From positions 496,001 through 560,000 of the forward strand of contig NZ_PCOQ01000001.1 of the NCBI RefSeq assembly GCF_002975275.1: 64,000 nucleotides of DNA, given 5' to 3'. Under the pieces are notes generated by a model. The model was not told the origin of the DNA. It ran no database searches and saw only the letters and a list, made by a program, of their open reading frames with translations. The stretch comes from Achromobacter sp. MYb9. GTDB lineage: Bacteria > Pseudomonadota > Gammaproteobacteria > Burkholderiales > Burkholderiaceae_B. Positions 37,319 through 46,023 of the stretch are shown here, piece after piece (position 1 is the first letter of the stretch; each line of letters begins with the position of its first letter). A program made the position numbers and the translations under genes.

Positions 37319-37918
37319 TCAGCCGATGACGCGGAAGCGCTCGGCGTCGTCCATGAAGCCCTTGTCGCCGAAGCCGTTCTCGTTCGAGCCGAACGGCATT
37401 TGCGCGCGCAGTTTCCACGACGCCGGGAGCTTCCATTCGCTTGCGACGATGCCGTCGATCAGCGGGTTGTAGTGTTGCAGGCTGGCGCCGACGTCGGCGT
37501 TGGCCAGCGCGGTCCAGACCGACAGTTGGGCCATGCCGCCCGCCTGTTCCGACCACACCGGGAAGTTGTCGGCGTACAGGGCGAATTTTTCCTGCAGGCT
37601 GCGAACCACGTCCTGGTCTTCGAAGAACAGCACCGTGCCCACGCCGGCGGCAAAGCTCTTGAGCTTGGCTTCGGTCTTGTCGAAGCCTTCGGCGGGCGCA
37701 ACCTTGCGCACGGCTTCGATTGCCAGATCCCACAGCTTGACGCTTTCAGCGCCGAACAGGATCACGGCGCGCGAGCTTTGCGAATTGAACGACGAAGGGC
37801 TGTGCTTGATCGCGTCCTGGATCAACGTCGCCAGCTGCTCTTTAGAGGCCGACAGGTTGCGGCCCAGCGAATATTGGGTGCGGCGCTTCTTGAGGGCGTC
37901 GAGATATGCGTTGCTCAT
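37319..37918 (-). CDS. Nitroreductase-family protein (HBN1/YdgI-like)
   Basis: 199 residues, a normal length for the HBN1-like branch of the FMN-dependent nitroreductase fold. Family motifs: LKKRRTQYSLGRNL at the start (FMN phosphate contacts), IKHSPSSFNSQSSRAVIL, GTVLFFEDQDVV, and the late ALANADVGASLQHYNP. Such enzymes reduce nitro compounds or quinones with NAD(P)H, and some respond to fatty acids or oxidants. It is a single-gene unit with its own terminator. Confidence 0.88.
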   Translation of the reverse strand: MSNAYLDALKKRRTQYSLGRNLSASKEQLATLIQDAIKHSPSSFNSQSSRAVILFGAESVKLWDLAIEAVRKVAPAEGFDKTEAKLKSFAAGVGTVLFFEDQDVVRSLQEKFALYADNFPVWSEQAGGMAQLSVWTALANADVGASLQHYNPLIDGIVASEWKLPASWKLRAQMPFGSNENGFGDKGFMDDAERFRVIG

Positions 37919-38106
37919 AAGACTATAACCTTTCGACCAGTAGATAGAGGGGTGGTATGCGAGGCGATTCTACTGGCCCGCCCATGACGAGAACACCCTT
38001 CCAGGACCGAATTCCGGGTTTTCTGGCCGGAACAAACTGTTCCATTCATGAACCCAATCGGCTGAATAACGCGAACGACGGCGCTAGTGTTCCCGCTGAG
38101 CACGTA

Positions 38107-39072
38107 TCAATCCGCCCGGAATCCGGTCGCTTTCACGACCTCGGCCCAGCGCCTGGATTCCGACGACAACAAGGTTTGCAGCGTTGCCCGGTCCGACCCG
38201 ACCACCACGAAACCGGCGTCTGCCAAACTGCGCACCGCCGCGGGCTGGCGCAAGGCCTGGGCGCTGTCCTTCTGCAAGCGGTTCAGCACCGCGTCCGGCG
38301 TACCGGCCGGCGCGAACAGGGCGAACCACGCGCCGAAATTGACGGCGGGCAGGCCGCGCTCGGCAAAGGTCGGCACGGCCGCCAAGGCGGGCGAACGCTG
38401 TGCGCCGGTGATCGCCAACGCGCGCAGCTTGCCGCCCTGCACCTGCGGCACCGCCAGCGCCGTCGTTACGAACGCGGCCTGGACCGCTCCGGACACCAGG
38501 CCCGACACCGCATCGCCCGTGGAACGATAGTGGATGGCCTCGATTTTCATGGCGGCTTCGCGGGCGAACAGTTCGGCCCCGAAATGCCCGGGCGTGCCCG
38601 CGCCGAAAGTCGCGAAGTTGAGGCGGTCGGCCGCCTTCCTGGCGCCATCGATGAACGCCGCCAGATCCTGGTACGGCGAACCGGCCGGCACCACCAGCAC
38701 AAAATCGGCGCGCACCACTTCGGAGATCGGCGCGAAATCGCGTGGCGGATCGTAATTCAGGTTGCGGTAGGTGGCCGGGGAAATGCTGATGGAGCCGACC
38801 TCGCCCAACAACAGGGTCTGTCCATCCGCCGGGCTGCGCGCCACGGCCTGCGCGGCAATCTGCCCGCCCGCGCCCACCTTGTTTTCCACCACCACGCTTT
38901 CACCCAGCAGCGGCCCCATGTGCTGCGACAGCGTGCGCGCCACGATGTCGGGCCCCGTTCCCGGCGGAAAGCCTACGTTCAGACGCACGGGGCCGTTGGG
39001 GAACTGCGCCATCGCCGCGATCGGCAGGCACAGCAGGAAACCGCCCAGCAGGCGGCGCAGCGTCGATGTCAT
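38107..39072 (-). CDS. Bug-type (TctC-like) periplasmic tricarboxylate/aromatic receptor
   Basis: 321 residues, GGAG before the ATG. The signal peptide ends at AAMAQ (about residue 23), then the Bug hallmarks follow: PVRLNVGFPPGTGPDIVARTL, VVENKVGAGGQIAAQAVA, DGQTLLLG and NYDPPRDFAPIS. The family binds carboxylates in the periplasm; most of the many Bug proteins in Alcaligenaceae have no cognate TctAB transporter, and none is encoded here. It is the last gene of a minus-strand run with a monooxygenase and a DUF3237 protein, so its ligand is probably the substrate of that pathway. Confidence 0.92.
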   Translation of the reverse strand: MTSTLRRLLGGFLLCLPIAAMAQFPNGPVRLNVGFPPGTGPDIVARTLSQHMGPLLGESVVVENKVGAGGQIAAQAVARSPADGQTLLLGEVGSISISPATYRNLNYDPPRDFAPISEVVRADFVLVVPAGSPYQDLAAFIDGARKAADRLNFATFGAGTPGHFGAELFAREAAMKIEAIHYRSTGDAVSGLVSGAVQAAFVTTALAVPQVQGGKLRALAITGAQRSPALAAVPTFAERGLPAVNFGAWFALFAPAGTPDAVLNRLQKDSAQALRQPAAVRSLADAGFVVVGSDRATLQTLLSSESRRWAEVVKATGFRAD

Positions 39073-39122
39073 GGTTGTCTCCGGGTGGTTTTGGTATTTG
39101 TGCCGTGGCGGGCGCCGCGGGT

Positions 39123-39623
39123 TCAGCAGATGCGGTAGAAGCGCAATTCCACCCGGTCGGGGTAGCGCGCGCCCGTGCCGACGAACAGGCTTTCGTTCAT
39201 CCAGCCCAGGGCCGGCGACGCGGTTTCAAAGCGCGGATAGCTGCGGAAATAGATGCGCGCGGGGTCCACGGCTTCGCCGCGCACCAACCGGGCGATATCG
39301 TCGGCGTGGCCCGTGCGGATGCCGGTGTTTTCGACATAGATGCGTTCGCCGTCAGGGGTTTCGATGACGTAGCGCGCATGGATGTCGGTGTAGGTCGCCG
39401 AACGGATCACCTGGAAATCGGCGCCGCCCGGCAGGACTTTGCCGCGAAGGCGCGGGCCCTCCACGGTGCCGCCCGTGATCGGGATGACGCGGCGACAGCC
39501 TTGCGGCGTATCGCCGACCTCTTGCGGCGCGCCCACTTCCACCACCACGGTCGCCACGTGCTCAAGGCGCGGCGCCAAGGGGTCGGTCAAGGGTTGCGCC
39601 AGGGCGCCGGTATTGTCGGTCAT
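39123..39623 (-). CDS. DUF3237 protein
   Basis: 166 residues. Its ATG overlaps the stop of the monooxygenase gene by 4 bp (ATGA), so translation is coupled. The sequence fits the DUF3237 beta-barrel: HVATVVVEVGAPQEV, VIPITGGTVEGPRLRGKVLPGGADFQ, ARYVIETPDGERIYVENTGIR and the closing RVELRFYRIC. The family is uncharacterised but is regularly found next to catabolic oxygenases and hydrolases. A supporting role in the pathway of its neighbour is inferred. Confidence 0.88.
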   Translation of the reverse strand: MTDNTGALAQPLTDPLAPRLEHVATVVVEVGAPQEVGDTPQGCRRVIPITGGTVEGPRLRGKVLPGGADFQVIRSATYTDIHARYVIETPDGERIYVENTGIRTGHADDIARLVRGEAVDPARIYFRSYPRFETASPALGWMNESLFVGTGARYPDRVELRFYRIC

Positions 39624-40885
39624 GGTGCTTCCCCCCGGCTCTTGCGGACGGTGGCGGGATCGAATCCCGCGAGTTGTTTGTAGCGCAACGATACCGCCTC
39701 CAACTCCTGCGGCGCGATCACGTCGCCGATGTCGGCAAACCCGCCGGGCGCGCGCTCTTCGGCCATCTGCATGACTTGCTCAGGCCCATTCAAGCGGTTG
39801 CGCAGGACGATGCCTGCCGTGCGGGGCAGGCGCTCGGCCTCGTATTCCAGCAAGGCGATCTCGGGCGAACGCACCGCACCGGTCGCGGCTTGCGCCAGCC
39901 AATCCGACAGGCAGCGCGCATCCAGGATGGCCTGCGCCGACCCGTTCGATCCGATGGGGTACATGGGGTGCGCGGCATCGCCCAGCAGGGTCATGCGCCC
40001 CCGCGTCCAGCGCGGCAAGGGATCGCGGTCCACCAGCGGGAACTCATAGATGGCTTGCGCGCCGTCGATGATGGCGGGGATATCGATCCAGTCCCAGCGC
40101 CAATTGGCGAAACGGTCCGCGAACACCGCTTTGTCCACCTGCCGGTTCCAGTCGGTGGCGGGCAGCTCGGCGCCGGGCACGGAGAGTTCGGCGATCCAGT
40201 TGATCAGCGACCGCCCCTGGCGGCGCAGCGGCTCCGAAATCGGATAACAGACGAATTTCTGGTCCTGGTGTCCCGCCATGAACATGCTGCGGCCATCCAG
40301 ATACGGCGGCGCTTCGGTCACGGCGCGCCACAGCATGCGGCCGGAAAAGCGCGGCTCGTCACCGGCAGGATGCATTTGACGGCGCAGCGCCGAATGGATG
40401 CCGTCCGCGCCCACCAGAATGTCCGCGCGCACGCTCTGCGTCGCCCCGTCCTGCCTGCGCCGGAAGTTCGCCACCACGCCGAAGGCATCCTGCTCGGCGG
40501 ATTCCAGCACGCTGCCCGTGACGATGGCGTCGTCGCCCAGCCGTTCGCGCACCGCTTGCACCAACAGCATCTGGAATTCGCCCCGATGCACTGAAAACTG
40601 CGGCAGCGGATACCCCGCGTCCCGGCCGCGCGGCTCACGCCAGATCGGCTGCCCGAACTTGTTGTAGTAGTGCAGTTGCGAGGTCTCGATGGCGCGCTCG
40701 GCCAGACCCGGCATCAGTCCCAACGGTTCAAGTTCGCTGACCGCATGCGGCAGCAGGTTGATGCCCACGCCCAGGGCCTTAAGTTCCTGCGCGCTTTCAT
40801 AGACGCGGCAATCGATGCCGCGCCGATGCAGCATCAAGGCGAGCGTCAGCCCGCCGATACCGGCGCCGGCAATGACGATTTGCAT
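39620..40885 (-). CDS. FAD-dependent monooxygenase (aromatic hydroxylase type)
   Basis: 421 residues, AGGAG before the ATG. Class A flavoprotein monooxygenase: FAD Rossmann motif GAGIGGLTLALML (residues 6-18), DG motif GADGIHSALR about residue 165, and GD motif LLGDAAHPMYPIGSNGSAQAI near residue 290. It probably hydroxylates an aromatic or heteroaromatic acid using NAD(P)H and O2. It heads an operon with DUF3237 and a Bug receptor. A palindrome 18-38 bp upstream of its start, shared with the divergent MarR gene, is the probable operator. Confidence 0.92.
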   Translation of the reverse strand: MQIVIAGAGIGGLTLALMLHRRGIDCRVYESAQELKALGVGINLLPHAVSELEPLGLMPGLAERAIETSQLHYYNKFGQPIWREPRGRDAGYPLPQFSVHRGEFQMLLVQAVRERLGDDAIVTGSVLESAEQDAFGVVANFRRRQDGATQSVRADILVGADGIHSALRRQMHPAGDEPRFSGRMLWRAVTEAPPYLDGRSMFMAGHQDQKFVCYPISEPLRRQGRSLINWIAELSVPGAELPATDWNRQVDKAVFADRFANWRWDWIDIPAIIDGAQAIYEFPLVDRDPLPRWTRGRMTLLGDAAHPMYPIGSNGSAQAILDARCLSDWLAQAATGAVRSPEIALLEYEAERLPRTAGIVLRNRLNGPEQVMQMAEERAPGGFADIGDVIAPQELEAVSLRYKQLAGFDPATVRKSRGEAP

Positions 40886-40902
40886 GTCTGCTCCTGGTTT
40901 TA

Positions 40903-40923
40903 TTTGTTATGCAACATAACAAA
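40903..40923. promoter_or_regulatory. Palindromic operator between monooxygenase and marR
   Basis: TTTGTTATG-CAA-CATAACAAA, two perfect 9-bp arms around 3 bp, size and shape typical of a MarR dimer site. It overlaps the region just before the monooxygenase ribosome site. Confidence 0.8.
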
Positions 40924-41037
40924 ATCCAGCTGCTTTCCGCACCCCGGGGATTTCCCGTAATGCGCTGGCGCGCCGGCAACGGGTGCATTAGTGTTGAGGC
41001 CTTCTTACAAGATGGCCCCAAGAACGCAATCCCGCCC

Positions 41038-41529
41038 ATGTCCAGAGCCGCATCCCAACGCCCCCGGCGCCCCGCCGCCCGTGGCGAGCATTTCGATCCG
41101 CATGTGCCCGGCATCCGGTACGGCGCATTGGACGACCTGGTCGGCTACGCCATCCGGCGCGCCCAGATCGTCATCTACGAAGACTTCCTGAATGCGCTCG
41201 CGCCGTGGGACATCACACCGCAGCGCTTTTCGTCGCTGACGCTGATCGCGGCCAACGCCAACCTGAAGCTCACCGACCTGGCCCGGATTCTGGGCATTGC
41301 GCGATCGGGCGCCGTGCAGATCGTCAACCAACTGCAGGAATTGGGCTATGTCGAACGGCAGGAGGCCCAGCACGACAAGCGCGCGTATTCGCTGGCGATG
41401 ACGCATGCGGGCGAAAAAGCGCTGGCCGAAATCACCCTGGCCGTCAAAGTCCACGACGCGCGCATCAGCACGCAATTAAGCGCGGCGGACAAGCGCCGAT
41501 TGATCGGCTTGCTGGGCAAGCTCGGGTAG
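41038..41529 (+). CDS. MarR-family transcriptional regulator
   Basis: 163 residues from the ATG at 41038. The frame also holds an ATG at 40960 and one at 40909 inside the operator; none has a good ribosome site. The winged helix is clear: LTDLARILGIARSGAVQIVNQLQELGYVERQEAQHDKRAYSL, with the wing Asp-Lys-Arg conserved. The C-terminal helix (LSAADKRRLIGLLGKLG) is the usual dimerisation part. It probably represses the divergent monooxygenase operon and itself until an aromatic ligand binds. Confidence 0.9.
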   Translation: MSRAASQRPRRPAARGEHFDPHVPGIRYGALDDLVGYAIRRAQIVIYEDFLNALAPWDITPQRFSSLTLIAANANLKLTDLARILGIARSGAVQIVNQLQELGYVERQEAQHDKRAYSLAMTHAGEKALAEITLAVKVHDARISTQLSAADKRRLIGLLGKLG

Positions 41530-41609
41530 CGCTTGCGGCGGGCCGCAAGAGGCAGACGGGCCACGGTGATACGATCTTCGACACGCCCTCAGACCAAGGA
41601 ACCCGCCCC

Positions 41610-42389
41610 ATGTCCCGTTCGAATCCTGCCGAGACGCCGCCTGCCAACGGCCGACGCCGCCTGGCGCTGGACAGCGTGCACAACGCCCGCGACCTGGGCG
41701 GCCTGACAGGGGCGAATGGCCGGCGGCTGCGCGAAGGCAAGCTCTTTCGCAGCGGCAGTCCGGGGCGCGCCAGCGCTGCGGATATCGAATTCCTGAGTGG
41801 CCTGGGGCTGGAAGCCGTCATCGATTTCCGCGCCGACACGGAAAAAGCGCAGGATGAAGCGCACTTCGGACAACGCTTTACATGGATCGCGTCCCCCGTG
41901 CTGGATGGAAACATGGCGATGGCCGTGCTGTTGCCCAAGCTACGAGAAAGCACGCAAGCGGCCGTCAGCGCGATGATGGTGGAGATCTACCGCGACTTCC
42001 CTGCCCGCTACCAGGCGCCGTTCGGCAGCTTTCTGCAAACGGCGGCCAGCGGCAAGACGCTGCTGTTCCACTGCACCGCCGGCAAGGACCGCACCGGCTT
42101 TGCCTCGTTGCTGCTGTTGTCGGCGCTGGGCGTCTCGCAGGACGACATCGTGGCGAACTACCTTGAATCGAACCATTGGAACGCGCGGTTCTTCCAGGAG
42201 ATCCTGGCCAAGTCCGCGGAACGCGGCGTGCGCGACGACGTGATGATGCCGCTGCTGGAAGTCGCGCCCGCCTACCTGGACGCATCGATGCACGCGATCG
42301 ATCAGGCGTTCGGCGGCATGGACCGCTATCTGCGCGACGTGCTGAACGTGGACGTGGACGCCTTGCGCGAGCACTATCTGGAGGACTGA
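41610..42389 (+). CDS. Tyrosine-protein phosphatase (DSP/lipid-phosphatase-like)
   Basis: 259 residues from the ATG at 41610. The P-loop HCTAGKDRTG carries Cys155 and the Arg of the CX5R motif. Upstream, NARDLGGLTGANGRRLREGKLFRSG is the N-terminal signature of the bacterial PtpB/LipA-type family. The C-terminal helix (LLEVAPAYLDASMHAIDQAFGGMDRYL) is also typical. It removes phosphate from tyrosine, possibly also from phosphoinositides. No kinase gene is near; the next gene encodes a small membrane protein 41 nt downstream. Confidence 0.92.
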   Translation: MSRSNPAETPPANGRRRLALDSVHNARDLGGLTGANGRRLREGKLFRSGSPGRASAADIEFLSGLGLEAVIDFRADTEKAQDEAHFGQRFTWIASPVLDGNMAMAVLLPKLRESTQAAVSAMMVEIYRDFPARYQAPFGSFLQTAASGKTLLFHCTAGKDRTGFASLLLLSALGVSQDDIVANYLESNHWNARFFQEILAKSAERGVRDDVMMPLLEVAPAYLDASMHAIDQAFGGMDRYLRDVLNVDVDALREHYLED

Positions 42390-42430
42390 GGCCGACGGCC
42401 CCACGTTTGAATCGACACAGGATCGACACC

Positions 42431-42736
42431 ATGTTGAAAGACCGCGGATTCCTGATCTGGCTGGCCGTGTTCGCATTGGTCGCCGGTACGTTGATCGCCT
42501 TGCTGTGGCCGAAAACCTCGGGCCACCCCTCCATCGGCGGTGGCGGCTACGACCTGTCGAATTGGGTCTATACGCTGGGCCTGCTGGCATTCACCGGATT
42601 GTGGTCACTGATCGCGCTGTTGATCGCCCTGGGCCGAAGCCATGCCCATGCGGCCAGGCGTGCCTATTGGCTGGCCGCCGTCGGCGCAGCCACCTTCGCC
42701 GCGTCGATCGTGGCCTTCGGCCATCACCTGACATAG
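42431..42736 (+). CDS. Small membrane protein, three predicted helices
   Basis: 101 residues with three hydrophobic segments (about 7-25, 45-67, 78-97) and a Gly-rich polar loop (SGHPSIGGGGYD) after the first. No family recognised. It probably sits in the inner membrane and is likely co-transcribed with the phosphatase. The ribosome site is weak (AGGATCGACACC). Confidence 0.65.
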   Translation: MLKDRGFLIWLAVFALVAGTLIALLWPKTSGHPSIGGGGYDLSNWVYTLGLLAFTGLWSLIALLIALGRSHAHAARRAYWLAAVGAATFAASIVAFGHHLT

Positions 42737-42789
42737 CCCCGCCATCAGGGCATTCCCCTATTACCCGTCCGCCGTCAAAAAACTATCGT

Positions 42790-42819
42790 ATTCGAGAATT
42801 ATCAAATAAGAGAATTCTC
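42790..42819. promoter_or_regulatory. Paired palindromic boxes before the oxidase gene
   Basis: ATTC-GA-GAAT (42790-42799) and GAGAATTCTC (42810-42819) lie 20 bp apart centre to centre in AT-rich sequence, 14-43 bp before the first gene of the D-amino acid/peptide cluster. They are a candidate operator for the cluster regulator. Confidence 0.55.
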
Positions 42820-42832
42820 GCTTCCGACAAAT

Positions 42833-43969
42833 ATGACTGCAGAACCCCTATACGATTTTGCCGTGGTCGGCGCTGGCATCGCCGGCGCATCCGTGGCCTA
42901 CCGCCTGAGCGCCACGGCGTCCGTGGCGGTGCTGGAGCGTGAATCCCAACCCGGCTACCACTCCACCGGCCGTTCCGCGGCCATGTTCATGGAAACCTAC
43001 GGCACGACGCAGATCAAGGCGCTGACCCGCGCCAGCCGTGCCTTCTACGAGCAGCCGCCGCCGGGCTTCAGCGAACATCCCCTGCTTAGCCCGCGCGGCG
43101 TGCTGTACATCGCCACGCCGGAACAGAAGGACCTGCTGCAAGAGGTTTTCCAGGACTTCCACCGCCAATCACCCAATGTGACGCTGATCGACGCCGAACA
43201 GGCCATGGCGCGCGTGCCATGCCTGCGCGGCGACCAGCTCTGCGGCGCGATCGAAGAGCCCGATGCCCGCGACATCGACGTGCACGCGCTGCACCAGGGT
43301 TTCCTGCGCGGCATGAGCCGCCAAGGCGCGGTGCTGCACAACAACGCGGAAGTGGTGTCCGCCGCTTACGCCGACGAGGCATGGACGCTGGCGCTGGCGG
43401 ACGGACGCGCCATCCGGGCGCGGGTGCTGGTCAACGCCGCCGGCGCCTGGGCGGACCACGCCGCGGCCCTGTGCGGCGCCGCCCCCATTGGCTTGCAGCC
43501 CTGCCGCCGCACGGCTTTCACCTTCCCCGGCCCGCAAGACACCGATTTTTCCCACTGGCCCGCCGTGGTGGGCGTGGACGAAAGCTATTACTTCAAGCCC
43601 GATGCCGGCCAATTGCTGGGGTCGCCCGCCAACGCCGACCCCGTGGCCGCGCATGACGTCGTGCCCGAAGAGCTAGACGTGGCAACCGGCATCTACCGCA
43701 TCGAAACGGCCACGTCGCTCACCATCCGCCGCCCCAAGCACACCTGGGCCGGCTTGCGCTCGTTCGTGCGCGATGGCGACTTCGTGGTGGGCTGGGACGC
43801 CGGCGCGCCCGCCTTCTTCTGGCTGGCGGCGCAAGGCGGCTACGGCATCCAGACCGCCGCCGCCACGTCCGAACTGGCCGCGGCGTTGCTGACGCACCAG
43901 CCCGTGCCTGCCCACCTGCACGCGCATGGCGTCGATGCCGATGCCGTTCGCCCCGAGCGCTTGCGCTGA
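42833..43969 (+). CDS. FAD-dependent amino-acid oxidase/dehydrogenase (DAO family)
   Basis: 378 residues. FAD-binding GAGIAGASVAYRL (residues 13-25), followed by ERESQPGYHSTGRSAAMF (typical second DAO contact) and, near the end, AQGGYGIQTAAATSELAAALL, the C-terminal FAD motif. It oxidises an amine or D-amino acid to an imine, which hydrolyses to a 2-oxo acid and ammonia. The ribosome site is poor. It is the first of ten same-strand genes ending with a regulator, and the next gene (RidA) deals with imine products. Confidence 0.9.
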   Translation: MTAEPLYDFAVVGAGIAGASVAYRLSATASVAVLERESQPGYHSTGRSAAMFMETYGTTQIKALTRASRAFYEQPPPGFSEHPLLSPRGVLYIATPEQKDLLQEVFQDFHRQSPNVTLIDAEQAMARVPCLRGDQLCGAIEEPDARDIDVHALHQGFLRGMSRQGAVLHNNAEVVSAAYADEAWTLALADGRAIRARVLVNAAGAWADHAAALCGAAPIGLQPCRRTAFTFPGPQDTDFSHWPAVVGVDESYYFKPDAGQLLGSPANADPVAAHDVVPEELDVATGIYRIETATSLTIRRPKHTWAGLRSFVRDGDFVVGWDAGAPAFFWLAAQGGYGIQTAAATSELAAALLTHQPVPAHLHAHGVDADAVRPERLR

Positions 43970-43994
43970 CTTTCCTCCGGAACCAGAACCCGCC

Positions 43995-44390
43995 ATGACC
44001 GCCATCATTCGTTATCCCAGCACCCTGCCCCTGCCGTTTTCGCGCGCCACCCAGGCAGGCGACTTCCTTTTCCTGTCGGGCCAGATCCCGATGGATGCCA
44101 GCGGACAGGTCGTGCGCGGCGATATCGCCGCCCAGACCCATGCCGCCATCGAACGCATCAAGGAAACGCTGGCGCTGTCGGACGCCACCCTGAAAGACGT
44201 GGTGCGCGTAACGGTGTGGCTGTCGGACCTGACGCTGTTCGCGCAGTTCAACGAGGCCTATCGCAGCCATTTCGCATCGGACTTCCCTTCGCGGTCGACC
44301 GTCGAGGCCAGGCTGGCGATGGACGTGGACGTAGAGATTGAAGTGCAGGCCTGGCTGGGCGGGACGCAAGCACCCGCGCAGGCGGCCTGA
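43995..44390 (+). CDS. RidA-family imine/enamine deaminase
   Basis: 131 residues from the ATG at 43995. Family features: FSRATQAGDFLFLSGQIPMD, GDIAAQTHAAIERIKETL, VVRVTVWLSDLTLFAQFNEAY and the Arg in FPSRSTVEA that binds the carboxylate of the imine. RidA enzymes hydrolyse reactive 2-imino acids to 2-oxo acids. It starts 25 nt after the oxidase gene, and the functional link is direct: the oxidase makes imines. Confidence 0.93.
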   Translation: MTAIIRYPSTLPLPFSRATQAGDFLFLSGQIPMDASGQVVRGDIAAQTHAAIERIKETLALSDATLKDVVRVTVWLSDLTLFAQFNEAYRSHFASDFPSRSTVEARLAMDVDVEIEVQAWLGGTQAPAQAA

Positions 44391-44524
44391 GCCGTATCCG
44401 TTTGCTGGCAAGACAACGCCAGGCCCGCCGCCTGGCAAGGCGTCACCCACTGCGCGCGCCACGATGCCCGCGCCCCTAGGGCCTGCCTGCAGGCCTTAAC
44501 CCCTTTTTGCGCGGAGCGTCATCC

Positions 44525-45970
44525 ATGAAGATCTTTTCCGGGTCCCTGGCGACCGAAACAAACACTTTTTCCCCCATCCCGACGGGCCTGTCCGCCTACC
44601 GCGCCCGCGGCTATTACCCCGCCGGCCAGCATCCCGATCGCATGCAGATGTTCTCGGGGCCGCTGTGGGCGGCGCGTCAACGCGCGGTGGGCAAGAACTG
44701 GACGCTGATCGAAGGCATGACGGCCGGCGCCACGCCGGCCGGCATCACCACCCGCCACGCCTACGAAACCCTGCGCGACGAACTGCTTGAAGACCTGCGC
44801 CGCGCCGGCCAGGTGGATATCGCCCTGTTCGGCCTGCATGGCGCCATGGTGGCCGACGGCTACGACGATTGCGAAGGCGACCTGCTTCGCCGCGCCCGTG
44901 AAATCGTCGGCCCGGACACCGTCATCGGCGCCGAACTGGATCCGCACTGCCACCTGACCGACGCCATGGTGGACAGCGCCGACTTCCTGGTCTGTTTCAA
45001 GGAATACCCGCATACCGACATCCTGGACCGCGCCTACGACCTGGTAGACCTGTGCGTGGCCCGCGCCGAAGGCCGCAACACGCCCACGCGCGCGGTCTAT
45101 GACTGTCAGATGATCTCGATCATGCACACCAGCCGCGAACCCATGCGCAGCTTCGTGGACCGCCTGATGGCCATGGAGGGCAAGGAAGGCGTGCTGTCGG
45201 TGTCCATCGCCCACGGCTTCCCCTGGGGCGACACGCCCGACATGGGATCCAAAGTCCTGGTCTATACCAACGGCGACCAAGGCCAGGCCGACGCCTTGGC
45301 GCGCTCGTTGGGCGAAGAGATCATCGGTTTTCGCGACCAGCTTGCGCCGCCCTACCCCGGCGCGGACGAGGCGCTGGACCAGGCCTTGGCCGCGAAGGAA
45401 TTCCCCGTCGTGCTGGCCGACTCCGCCGACAACGCGGGCGGCGGCGCGCCCAGCGACGCCACCTTCATTCTGGAACGCGTGCTGGCGCGCGGCATCACGG
45501 ACGTTGCGACGGGCCCGTTTTGGGATCCGGTCGCCGTGCAGCTTTGCTTCGAAGCCGGCGAAGGCGCGCGGATCGCGCTGCGCGTGGGCGGCAAGGTCGC
45601 GCCCGTCTCGGGCCAGCCACTGGACCTGGACTGCGAAATCCTCGCGCTCAAGCGCGACGCCGTCATGACGGGGCTGGCGGGCACGCCCGCGCTGCTGGGT
45701 GACGTCGCCGTCGTGCGCACCCGGGGCGTGACGATCGTCATGAACACCTCGCGCACCCAGGCCATGGGCACGGACCTTTTCACGCAATTCGGCGTGGACC
45801 TCCAGGCGATGAAACTCATCATCGTGAAGTCGTCGCAGCACTTCTATGCCTCGTACTCGAAGGTGGGCCGCCAGGTCATCTACGTCGAAACGCCGGGCGC
45901 CATCACGCAGGACGTCAACGCGCTGCCATTCACCAAGCGCAAATTGCCCAAATGGCCGTTCAAGGCCTAG
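44525..45970 (+). CDS. MlrC-like (M81 family) metallopeptidase
   Basis: 481 residues. The N-terminal motif reads ATETNTFSPIPTG, where many members have HETNTF; the Glu and Asn are kept. Zinc-region motifs follow: ALFGLHGAMVADGYDDCEGD and GAELDPHCHLTDAM, then CFKEYPHTDILDRA. The C-terminal MlrC_C domain shows VLADSADNAGGGAPSD and VKSSQHFYASY. MlrC of sphingomonads cleaves the linear peptide left after microcystin ring opening; relatives here are generally linked with peptide ABC transporters. It lies 134 bp after ridA and 53 bp before the transporter receptor gene. Confidence 0.9.
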   Translation: MKIFSGSLATETNTFSPIPTGLSAYRARGYYPAGQHPDRMQMFSGPLWAARQRAVGKNWTLIEGMTAGATPAGITTRHAYETLRDELLEDLRRAGQVDIALFGLHGAMVADGYDDCEGDLLRRAREIVGPDTVIGAELDPHCHLTDAMVDSADFLVCFKEYPHTDILDRAYDLVDLCVARAEGRNTPTRAVYDCQMISIMHTSREPMRSFVDRLMAMEGKEGVLSVSIAHGFPWGDTPDMGSKVLVYTNGDQGQADALARSLGEEIIGFRDQLAPPYPGADEALDQALAAKEFPVVLADSADNAGGGAPSDATFILERVLARGITDVATGPFWDPVAVQLCFEAGEGARIALRVGGKVAPVSGQPLDLDCEILALKRDAVMTGLAGTPALLGDVAVVRTRGVTIVMNTSRTQAMGTDLFTQFGVDLQAMKLIIVKSSQHFYASYSKVGRQVIYVETPGAITQDVNALPFTKRKLPKWPFKA

Positions 45971-46023
45971 GGCGTCATCCATTGCCGCCCACCCGGGCAT
46001 CCAGAATGAATAAGGGGAAATCA

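Noticed and set aside
44480..44506. GGCCTG/CAGGCC hairpin before the M81 peptidase gene
   Set aside because: Followed by TTAACCCCTTTTT rather than a direct T-run; a terminator here would split an otherwise coherent operon, and the evidence is too thin.
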